In this document: piece by piece, positions 1-5,287 of the stretch | How positions within the stretch are numbered: the first letter of the stretch is position 1 | How the letters are laid out: each line of letters starts with the position of its first letter | Assembly: GCA_903848435.1 (NCBI GenBank) | Contig: CAINGG010000486.1 | Span: forward strand, 1-5,795 | Direction: 5' to 3' | Origin: an uncultured Actinomycetes bacterium | GTDB lineage: Bacteria > Actinomycetota > Actinomycetes > S36-B12 | DNA length: 5,795 nucleotides | Notes under the pieces: generated by a model | Told to the model about the DNA's origin: nothing | The model's database searches: none | The model's input: only the letters and a program-made list of their open reading frames with translations | Translations under genes and position numbers: made by a program

Positions 1-278
1 CCGCGCAGCACCGCGCGGCCGAGACGATCTTCTCCTCGCGGGGTCACGACGAGGGCAACCGCCACGAGGATGATGCCGATGGCACCGCCCACGATCGGCC
101 ACAACAGGTCGCCGACGGAGGGAAGGCGCCAAGAGGCCAGGAGTGAGACGACGACCGAGACCAGGACGATCTGGGAGCGGATGACGACCCGCCAGACCGC
201 GGCGACTCGCTCGCTGCGCGAGAAGGACCAGCCGGCGAGTGCCCCGAAGGCGTAGCCGACGATGACAGCGATCGTCAC
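1..278 (-). CDS. N-terminal part of a multi-pass membrane protein (possible permease), cut by window edge
   Basis: The first 92 codons of an open frame that runs off the left edge of the window. The proposed GTG start (278-276) overlaps the TGA of the glycosyltransferase in a GTGA tetranucleotide, so translation is probably coupled; no strong Shine-Dalgarno is visible. Three hydrophobic stretches are seen: about residues 2-17, 36-50 and 59-79, separated by short charged segments such as RSER (21-24), then TPRGEDR after the third. This is the look of an integral inner-membrane protein with small loops. I do not recognise the family with certainty. An AEC-type (auxin efflux carrier-like) permease is possible from the spacing and loops, but that is a guess from a fragment. 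As the last visible gene of the carotenoid operon it could act on the glycosylated product or simply share the transcript. Confidence 0.72.
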   Translation of the reverse strand, partial: MTIAVIVGYAFGALAGWSFSRSERVAAVWRVVIRSQIVLVSVVVSLLASWRLPSVGDLLWPIVGGAIGIILVAVALVVTPRGEDRLGRAVLR

Positions 279-1411
279 GGGATGGCGCGGCCTCGCCAGG
301 TGAGGGTGCCCGCGCGATGGCGGCGAATCGACTCGACGATCAGGCCGGCGAAGACGCCGACGGACACGGGCTGGGCGAAGACGTCCGGCCACACTCGCTC
401 GCCGGTGCGTCGCGCGACGACGTAGCGACCGAGCACGCCGGCGCCGTAACCGGTGATGCCCCACACGCGCGTGCGTCGGCCAGGGCCGACGATGGCGAAG
501 ATCGGGGGCGCGACGTAGGCGCCGACCATGACCCCCGCGAGGGCGTACGCGAAGGCGGCGGGCTGGAAGACGGACCACACCGACTTCGTGTATCCGGCGT
601 AGATGTCCTCGGCGCTTTCATACATCCGGCAGCTGGCCACCGCGCTGCCGTCGGCGGGCGCGCCGCGGAAGCCATGTCGCTTCAAGGCCCGCAGCACACC
701 GACGTCCTCGATGATCATGTCGGCGACAGCGGTGTGGCCGCCGCTGATGCGGTAGGCGCGCGCGTCGACGACGAGGAACTGCCCGATCGCGGCCGCCATG
801 GAGGGGTAGTGGCTGCGCTCGGTGATGCGAATCGGCAGGGCCGTGACCCACGACCACGTCACGAGGGGTTGCGTGATGCGCTCCGCCGGCGTGACAGCCA
901 CCTGGCGCGGGTAGGGGGACAGCAGGTCCAGGCCCGCGGCGCGCATGTGGTGGATGGTCGAGGCGATGGCGCGTGGCGTCAGGTCCACATCAGCGTCGAT
1001 GAAGACGAGCACGTCGCCCGTCGCCTCCTGCGAGAGCCGATGGCATGCCCACGACTTGCCGAGCCAGCCCGCGGGCGGCGGATCGTCGGGCCCGTCGATC
1101 ACCTTCACGCGCGGATCGGTGCCCACCACCTGGCGCACGACGTCACCGGTGCCGTCGGTGGAGCCGTCGTCGAGGACGAGGATCTCCAGGTGTGGCAGCC
1201 CTTCCTGTGCCAGCAGGGAGCGCAGCGTGGACGTGATGCGGTTGGCCTCATTGCGGGCGGGAACGAGTACCGACACGCGCTCGTCAACCGTCACTGCTTC
1301 ATCGCGCGGGCGTCGGATCATGCGCATGTTCACCGCCGCATGCGCGGTGAGCATGCTCGCGGTGAGGGCCCCCGTGCCGGCGATCGCCTGGCTGATGCGT
1401 CGCAGCTTCAT
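275..1411 (-). CDS. Family 2 glycosyltransferase, carotenoid glycoside type (CruG/CrtQ-like)
   Basis: A 378-residue membrane-associated GT-A enzyme, expected to transfer a sugar from a nucleotide-sugar to a lipid-like acceptor, here probably a hydroxylated carotenoid. Visible motifs in order: hydrophobic N-terminal anchor (about 8-28); PARNE at 51-55 in the first beta strand; DDGSTDGT at 81-88; GWLGKSWAC at 115-123, typical of the carotenoid/hopanoid-linked subgroup; DADVD at 139-143 supplying the DxD metal and nucleotide-sugar site; GQFLVV at 210-215; IIED at 233-236 with the likely catalytic base; YAGYTKSVW at 271-279; hydrophobic segments around 284-305, 316-333 and 345-360; and a final TWRGR (371-375). 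The ATG at 1411 was chosen because it forms an ATGA overlap with the cruF stop and removes 43 low-complexity, Arg-rich residues of an upstream in-frame extension. The cruF neighbour parallels cyanobacterial CruF/CruG, which hydroxylate and glycosylate myxol. Sugar and acceptor cannot be read from sequence. Confidence 0.9.
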   Translation of the reverse strand: MKLRRISQAIAGTGALTASMLTAHAAVNMRMIRRPRDEAVTVDERVSVLVPARNEANRITSTLRSLLAQEGLPHLEILVLDDGSTDGTGDVVRQVVGTDPRVKVIDGPDDPPPAGWLGKSWACHRLSQEATGDVLVFIDADVDLTPRAIASTIHHMRAAGLDLLSPYPRQVAVTPAERITQPLVTWSWVTALPIRITERSHYPSMAAAIGQFLVVDARAYRISGGHTAVADMIIEDVGVLRALKRHGFRGAPADGSAVASCRMYESAEDIYAGYTKSVWSVFQPAAFAYALAGVMVGAYVAPPIFAIVGPGRRTRVWGITGYGAGVLGRYVVARRTGERVWPDVFAQPVSVGVFAGLIVESIRRHRAGTLTWRGRAIP

Positions 1412-2202
1412 GGCCGACGCGTCCACGCGACCCATGCCCACGGGATCACGACGATCCCCATGATGATGCCGCCCCAGACGGCCACCCAGGGCCGTCCGAA
1501 GAAGGCGGCGTTGGCGAGCACGTTGGAACAGTAGACCCACAGCAGCATCAGCGTCGGCACCCCGTCGCCCGAACGCGCCCGCTGGGGCAGGCGCTGGAGC
1601 AGCACCATGATGATCACGGCGGTGATGACCCAGCCCATGTAGTTCGTGAGCGGGATCCCGGGCACGCCCGGCAGGCCGGGATCCGGCGTCTGCCAGGTCC
1701 AGTGACCTTCAGAGACCATCTGCGGGTCCAGGAAGATGTCCCAGGCAGCGAGCAGCCACGCGCCGAAGACGACGACGCCGGCCGTCGTGCGCGAGAGTCG
1801 TCGTGCGGCAAGCAGGCACGGGTAGGCCATCATCGCCCACGCGAGCATGACGACGATGGGTACGCCGAGCAGCATCGGGCCGAGGTTGTCGGCGTACTCG
1901 TAGCGCCCGAAGGGAATGCCCGTGCGCACGCCGATGGCTTCCATGCCCCAACCGACGCCGGCGGCGATGACGGCGTAGCCGACAGCCCACCACGCGCCGC
2001 GGCTGAGCCATGCATGCGTGAACGATGCGAGGAAGAAGCTGACGACCGTCGTGATGGTGAGCGCATTGCGCGCATCGGGGACCAAGAGCCAGATGATCTG
2101 CCCGCCGATGGTGATGCCGGCGAAGAGCCACGGCAGCCACGTCCAGCTGACGGGACTTCGGCGACCGTCGGAATGCGGGCCCTGGTAGATGCGGACGCTC
2201 AC
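1408..2202 (-). CDS. cruF: CruF-family carotenoid 1,2-hydratase (carotenoid biosynthesis protein)
   Basis: A 264-residue multi-pass membrane protein of the CruF (DUF422) family. Characterised members add water across the terminal C1-C2 double bond of an acyclic psi-end, giving a tertiary C1' hydroxyl: Deinococcus and cyanobacterial CruF on gamma-carotene derivatives, haloarchaeal CruF on bisanhydrobacterioruberin. Family landmarks are all visible: GWGMEAIGV (84-92) followed by GIPFGRYEY (95-103), WDIFLDPQMV (154-163), GHWTW (166-170), and GIPLTNYMGW (182-191). Hydrophobic segments lie near 21-41, 48-63, 71-88, 108-130, 141-157, 189-203, 216-232 and 238-258. The GTG start at 2202 has GGAGG 9 nt upstream and overlaps the hydrolase stop as GTGA; the longer in-frame ATG would add 33 Arg-rich residues that are only the hydrolase gene read in another frame. 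The direct link to a glycosyltransferase suggests the hydroxyl formed here is glycosylated next. Whether the substrate is C40 or C50 is unknown. Confidence 0.93.
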   Translation of the reverse strand: MSVRIYQGPHSDGRRSPVSWTWLPWLFAGITIGGQIIWLLVPDARNALTITTVVSFFLASFTHAWLSRGAWWAVGYAVIAAGVGWGMEAIGVRTGIPFGRYEYADNLGPMLLGVPIVVMLAWAMMAYPCLLAARRLSRTTAGVVVFGAWLLAAWDIFLDPQMVSEGHWTWQTPDPGLPGVPGIPLTNYMGWVITAVIIMVLLQRLPQRARSGDGVPTLMLLWVYCSNVLANAAFFGRPWVAVWGGIIMGIVVIPWAWVAWTRRP

Positions 2203-2996
2203 GCCGCGGGGCCTCCGGCGGCCGCGCTGCGCACGAGCTCGGCGGTGACGCGCGGCACGTCCCACATGGGTGCGTGGCCGCAGTTCCACAGGACCTCCCA
2301 CCGCGCGTGGGCGGGGGCGAGGTCGCGCTTTTGGAACCGGGGGAAGGGCAGGAGTCGGTCGTTGTCGCCGAAGGCAATCGTGACGGGTACGTCGGGGGAG
2401 ATCGCCTCGGCCCGCTCGAAGCGCCGGTGCAGGGCGCCGTCATGGGCCTGCTCGAAGCCGCTGGCGTCGGCCTGCGCGTAGGCAGCGTCCACGGCCACGC
2501 GATACGGAACTGTCGCGGTCCGCTCGACTCCGGTGCGCATGAGGGTGCGGCGCAGCGGCGGGATCCGCATGATGGTGGGAATGGCCCGCCGCGTGGTCAC
2601 GGCCGCCCGCCGATTGAACTGGATCGCCGACAGCGGCTCGGTGATCGGCTCCCAGAGGCCGGCCGGGCACAGTGCCACCACCGATGCGGCGCGGCCGTCG
2701 GCCGCTGCCTCCAGCACCGTCCAGCCGCCGAGGGAGTTGCCGCACATATGCGCGCGGTCGATGCCCTGGTCGTCGAGGAACCGTCCGACGGCAAGGGCCA
2801 TCTCGGTCGCGGGCGTCTCGGCTTGCCCCGGGATCGGTGCAGACTGCCCATGACCGGGCAGGTCGACGGTGAAGACGGTGAAGTCCTGCGCCAGGTCGTC
2901 GACGACGAGATCCCAGCAGCGCCGAGATGAGGCCAGGCCGTGCACGAGCACCAGCGGCTCACCGCTGCCGGTCACGTCGTACGCGAGCTCGCTCAC
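2199..2996 (-). CDS. Alpha/beta hydrolase fold protein
   Basis: A 265-residue soluble alpha/beta hydrolase, first gene of the carotenoid operon. Visible signature: LVLVHG (15-20) with the HG oxyanion turn; VDLPGHGQS (44-52); nucleophile elbow GNSLGG (86-91) with Ser88 as predicted nucleophile; FGDNDRLLP (209-217) with Asp213 as the probable acid; and NCGHAPMWD (238-246) with His241 completing the triad. All three catalytic residues are present, so it should be active as an esterase, lipase-like hydrolase, C-C hydrolase or acyltransferase; sequence alone does not tell which. A cap region of Arg-rich helices lies around 118-200. No signal peptide, so cytoplasmic. The GTG start at 2996 is supported by a purine-rich GGAGGAGGG (core GGAGG 7 nt upstream). 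The stop overlaps the cruF start by 4 nt, so the two are translated in step. A role in the carotenoid pathway, such as acylating or trimming a glycoside, is inference from position only. Confidence 0.92.
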   Translation of the reverse strand: MSELAYDVTGSGEPLVLVHGLASSRRCWDLVVDDLAQDFTVFTVDLPGHGQSAPIPGQAETPATEMALAVGRFLDDQGIDRAHMCGNSLGGWTVLEAAADGRAASVVALCPAGLWEPITEPLSAIQFNRRAAVTTRRAIPTIMRIPPLRRTLMRTGVERTATVPYRVAVDAAYAQADASGFEQAHDGALHRRFERAEAISPDVPVTIAFGDNDRLLPFPRFQKRDLAPAHARWEVLWNCGHAPMWDVPRVTAELVRSAAAGGPAA

Positions 2997-2999
2997 GCG

Positions 3000-3008
3000 C
3001 CCTCCTCC
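3000..3008 (-). promoter_or_regulatory. Strong Shine-Dalgarno of the hydrolase-led operon
   Basis: On the minus strand the sequence reads GGAGGAGGG, with a GGAGG core at 3008-3004 placed 7 nt before the GTG at 2996. It decides the start of the hydrolase and shows that this transcript carries a leader, unlike the divergent CDF gene. Confidence 0.75.
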
Positions 3009-3019
3009 GCTCGGACCTC

Positions 3020-3025
3020 ACCCTA
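3020..3025 (-). promoter_or_regulatory. Predicted -10 box (TAGGGT) of the carotenoid operon
   Basis: TAGGGT on the minus strand fits the TAnnnT consensus of actinobacterial housekeeping promoters. Transcription would start about 7 nt downstream, near 3013, giving a short leader of roughly 16 nt that contains the GGAGG site. No convincing -35 is seen at the expected distance. The box lies within the 8-bp palindrome CCCTAGGG (3021-3028). Predicted by eye only. Confidence 0.4.
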
Positions 3026-3040
3026 GGGCGTGCCCCGTGG

Positions 3041-3046
3041 GATGCT
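3041..3046 (+). promoter_or_regulatory. Predicted -10 box (GATGCT) for a leaderless CDF transcript
   Basis: GATGCT ends 6 nt before the GTG at 3053. It matches TAnnnT at two of the three fixed positions (A2 and T6). The spacing would put the transcription start on the start codon itself, as in leaderless actinobacterial mRNAs, and there is no good Shine-Dalgarno (only a weak GGGA about 10 nt upstream). The overlap with the divergent operon promoter suggests the two could interfere or share a regulator. Confidence 0.35.
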
Positions 3047-3052
3047 GGCCCG

Positions 3053-3997
3053 GTGTCCGGAGGTCACGCCCACTCCCTGACGCGCTGGGCGTGGCTCTCC
3101 GTGGGCGCGGCGGTCGTCACGATCGGCATGAAGACAGCGGCCTACCTCCTGACGGGCTCGGTCGGCCTGCTGTCGGATGCGCTCGAATCCGTCGTCAACC
3201 TGGTGGCTGCTGTCCTGGCGCTCATCGCCATCTCAGCCGCTGCACGCCCGGCCGATGCCAAGCATCACTTCGGCCACGGCAAGGCGGAGTACCTCTCGGC
3301 GGGGGCCGAGGGCGTGATGATCATCGTCGCGGCCGGTCTGATCATCTACGCGGCCATCGACCGCCTGGTGAACCCCGCACAGCTCGAGGACCTCGGGATT
3401 GGCCTCGCGATCACGCTCGCGGCGACGGTTGTCAACGGCGTCGTGGGGCTGCTCCTGATCCGGCAGGGGCGCCAGCATCGATCGATGGCGCTGGTCGCCG
3501 ACGGCAAGCACCTGATGACCGACGTCTATACCTCGATCGGCGTGATCGTGGGTGTCGCGCTGGTCTGGCTGACCGGCTGGCTGCCGCTGGACTCCCTCGT
3601 CGCGATCGCCGTCGGCATCAACATCCTGTGGACCGGTTACTTCCTCGTGCGCGGGGCCGGTCGTGGGCTGCTGGACCACGCCCTGCCCGCCGAGGACACC
3701 GAACGCGTGCTCGCCGTCCTGCGCACGTTCGTGGACCGCTACCCGCCGGGGGAACTCGAATTCCACGGTCTCCAGACCCGGGAGTCTGGGCGTGACCGTT
3801 TCGTCTCGATGCACGTGCTGGTGCCCGGGGAGTGGACCGTCGCCCGAGCGCACGATCTCGTCGAGGAGGTGGAGGGGGCGGTGCGGGAGGTGCTCCCGCA
3901 CGCGCAGGTGCACACCCACTTGGAGCCGTGCGAGGACCCGCGGTCGCACGCCGACTTCGCCAACGGACCGCGAGTCGTGCGAGATGACTCCGTCTGA
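3053..3997 (+). CDS. Cation diffusion facilitator (CDF) family transporter
   Basis: A 314-residue CDF transporter, expected to export divalent metal (Zn, Fe, Mn or similar) from the cytoplasm in exchange for protons, as a dimer. Six membrane segments are visible near 11-35, 37-62, 84-103, 113-137, 151-174 and 178-200, then a cytoplasmic C-terminal domain (about 205-295). TM5 carries HxxxD (His153, Asp157). The matching TM2 site reads ESVVN (Glu45, Asn49), where YiiP/FieF has DxxxD, so the transport site is non-canonical. The TM2-TM3 loop keeps Asp68, His71 and His75 in PAD..HHFGHGKAE, matching the second metal site of YiiP. The C-terminal domain has His238, His254 and HTH (287-289), possible regulatory metal ligands. 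GTG at 3053 is the only start that leaves TM1 intact without 42 Arg-rich upstream residues encoded over the hydrolase gene. It is divergent from the carotenoid operon and convergent with the MFS gene. Confidence 0.93.
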   Translation: MSGGHAHSLTRWAWLSVGAAVVTIGMKTAAYLLTGSVGLLSDALESVVNLVAAVLALIAISAAARPADAKHHFGHGKAEYLSAGAEGVMIIVAAGLIIYAAIDRLVNPAQLEDLGIGLAITLAATVVNGVVGLLLIRQGRQHRSMALVADGKHLMTDVYTSIGVIVGVALVWLTGWLPLDSLVAIAVGINILWTGYFLVRGAGRGLLDHALPAEDTERVLAVLRTFVDRYPPGELEFHGLQTRESGRDRFVSMHVLVPGEWTVARAHDLVEEVEGAVREVLPHAQVHTHLEPCEDPRSHADFANGPRVVRDDSV

Positions 3998-4006
3998 GAC
4001 GTAGGC

Positions 4007-5203
4007 CTAGCCGCGCACGTGCCGCGCGTGATGGTGATGCGGGCGCGCGACGAGGAAGACCACGAGCGCTGCTGCCTGGATCACCGTTACCACGATCGCC
4101 GAGAGCACGACTGAGCGCTCGTAGGTGATGCCGATGACCACGCTGCCGGCCAGCCACGCGAGTCCATAGACGGCCGTGAAGATGCCGTAGGCACTGCCGC
4201 GCCGTGCATCGGGCACGAGGTCGGCGACGGCGGCGCGCATGGTGCTCTCCTGAATGCCCATCACCACGCCCCAGATCAGCATGCCGACGATCACGACCGC
4301 GGTCGACGAGGAGAAGCCCAGCCACGGAATGACGGCGGCCAGGATCGGCAGCACGATGAGCCCGCGGATGCCGATCCGGTCGTACCAGCGACCGGACACC
4401 AGCGCGGCCAGCGCATCGACGCCCATGGCCACGGCGTAGACGACCGGGATGATGGCGACGCTCACGGTGCCCATCTCGACCAGGTGGAAGGAGATGAGCC
4501 CGAACGTCGCGAATCCGGCCATGGTCAAAGCGGTGAACGCCGCGTAGATCCAGAACGCGCGCGGCAGTGGAGCGCGCGACATCTCGGTGGCGGGCTGCTC
4601 CTCGTCGACCGGCTCGTACTGCGCCGGATCCGGGACGCGGCGGCGCAGGTAGAGCAGCACGATCAGCGCGGCGACTCCGGGAATAGCGAGGATGAGAAAG
4701 CCCGGACCGTAAGCGGCGGTGAGCGCAAGCGATGCCGCGATCAGCAGCGGGCCCGCGAAGGCACCTGCCTGGTCCATGGCCTCGTGGATCGCGAAGGCCC
4801 ATCCACGCCCGGTGACCGTGCCGGCCTGCGCGAGCATCGCGTCCTTCGATGGACTGCGCACCGCCTTGCCCAGTCGCTCCAGCAGGATCAGCCCGCACGC
4901 CATCCACAGCGCGGTCGTCAGGCCGAGTAGAGGGACGGCGATCACGGTGAGCGCGTAGCCGGTGATGGCGAGCGTCCAGCGAAGGCTGCGCGCGTCGGCC
5001 AGGCGCCCGAAGAGAAGACGCGCAACGAGGGCGACGGCCTCACCGCCGCCGGTGATGACGCTGACGACGAGGGCGGTGGCACCGAGCGAGGCCAGGAACG
5101 GCCCGTAGACGCTGCGCGCGCCCTCGTAGACGATGTCGGCCAGCGCGCTGACGACGCCGAAACCGATGACGAAGCGCATGGCGCTGAGGGGCGGGCGCTT
5201 CAC
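4007..5203 (-). CDS. Major facilitator superfamily (MFS) transporter
   Basis: A 398-residue secondary transporter with about 12 membrane segments in two halves and a hydrophilic central loop at about 188-215. Visible MFS signatures: motif A-like GRLADARSLR (66-75) between TM2 and TM3; ERLGKAVRSPSKDAMLA (109-125), a pattern common in bacterial drug/metabolite efflux MFS proteins; a motif A-like SGRWYDRIG in the second half (270-278); and MGIQESTMRAAVADLVP (315-331) followed by RRGSAYGIF (334-342). Substrate unknown. The C terminus ends in a histidine cluster, HHHH (389-392) plus His395, that may face the cytoplasm and could bind metal. The GTG start at 5203 is preferred: TACAGT ends 6 nt upstream, giving a leaderless start; the in-frame ATG at 5179 has no ribosome site and would remove only eight residues. 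Its stop is 9 nt from that of the CDF gene, so the two transcripts converge. Confidence 0.9.
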   Translation of the reverse strand: MKRPPLSAMRFVIGFGVVSALADIVYEGARSVYGPFLASLGATALVVSVITGGGEAVALVARLLFGRLADARSLRWTLAITGYALTVIAVPLLGLTTALWMACGLILLERLGKAVRSPSKDAMLAQAGTVTGRGWAFAIHEAMDQAGAFAGPLLIAASLALTAAYGPGFLILAIPGVAALIVLLYLRRRVPDPAQYEPVDEEQPATEMSRAPLPRAFWIYAAFTALTMAGFATFGLISFHLVEMGTVSVAIIPVVYAVAMGVDALAALVSGRWYDRIGIRGLIVLPILAAVIPWLGFSSSTAVVIVGMLIWGVVMGIQESTMRAAVADLVPDARRGSAYGIFTAVYGLAWLAGSVVIGITYERSVVLSAIVVTVIQAAALVVFLVARPHHHHARHVRG

Positions 5204-5209
5204 GGATCG

Positions 5210-5215
5210 ACTGTA
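5210..5215 (-). promoter_or_regulatory. Predicted -10 box (TACAGT) for a leaderless MFS transcript
   Basis: On the minus strand TACAGT fully fits TAnnnT and ends 6 nt before the GTG at 5203. With no Shine-Dalgarno between, transcription would start on the start codon. A CTGACC at 5241-5236 resembles a -35 but sits 20 nt away, too far to be convincing. Confidence 0.45.
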
Positions 5216-5231
5216 GGCATGGTCGAATGCC

Positions 5232-5239
5232 GACCGGTC
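5232..5239. promoter_or_regulatory. GACCGGTC palindrome in the MFS/reductase divergent region
   Basis: A perfect 8-bp palindrome near the middle of the 84-nt divergent intergenic region; extending it to 14 bp (5229-5242) gives one mismatched base pair. Its place upstream of both predicted -10 boxes would suit an operator, but short GC palindromes are common by chance here and no second copy is seen in the gap. Confidence 0.2.
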
Positions 5240-5274
5240 AGCGGTGGTGGTGCGGGGGTGAGCGTGCCCCGTGC

Positions 5275-5280
5275 CAGACT
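5275..5280 (+). promoter_or_regulatory. Predicted -10 box (CAGACT) for a leaderless reductase transcript
   Basis: CAGACT matches TAnnnT except at the first base and ends 7 nt before the ATG at 5288. The spacer CGTGCCG has no Shine-Dalgarno. This spacing supports ATG 5288 over the in-frame GTG codons at 5258, 5264 and 5282, though the GTG at 5258 with a G-rich stretch before it cannot be excluded. Confidence 0.4.
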
Positions 5281-5287
5281 CGTGCCG

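Noticed and set aside
70..255. A 61-codon plus-strand open frame near the left edge
   Set aside because: Low-complexity and antisense to a frame with clear membrane segments.
317..1534. A 405-codon plus-strand open frame antisense to the glycosyltransferase
   Set aside because: It is rich in Arg, Ala, Gly, His and Asp with no domain or membrane pattern, as expected from the complement of a GC-rich gene; the minus-strand frame has clear GT2 motifs.
1412..1540. A 43-residue N-terminal extension of the glycosyltransferase
   Set aside because: It overlaps the conserved 3' end of cruF and is basic and unstructured; the ATG at 1411 forms an ATGA overlap and starts just before the membrane anchor.
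2203..2301. A 33-residue N-terminal extension of CruF from an upstream ATG
   Set aside because: The extra residues are Arg-rich and lie wholly inside the hydrolase gene; the GTG at 2202 has GGAGG at 9 nt and a GTGA overlap.
2869..3795. A 308-codon plus-strand open frame over the CDF gene
   Set aside because: Out of frame with the CDF protein, Arg/Gly/Pro-rich and without recognisable motifs.
3992..4000. GTCTGAGAC inverted repeat as a terminator
   Set aside because: Only a 4-bp stem with a 1-nt loop and no T-run, too weak for an intrinsic terminator.
3618..4907. A 429-codon minus-strand open frame across the CDF/MFS boundary
   Set aside because: Arg/Ala/Pro-rich shadow of the real MFS gene, which lies on the same strand in another frame and has consistent membrane segments and family motifs.
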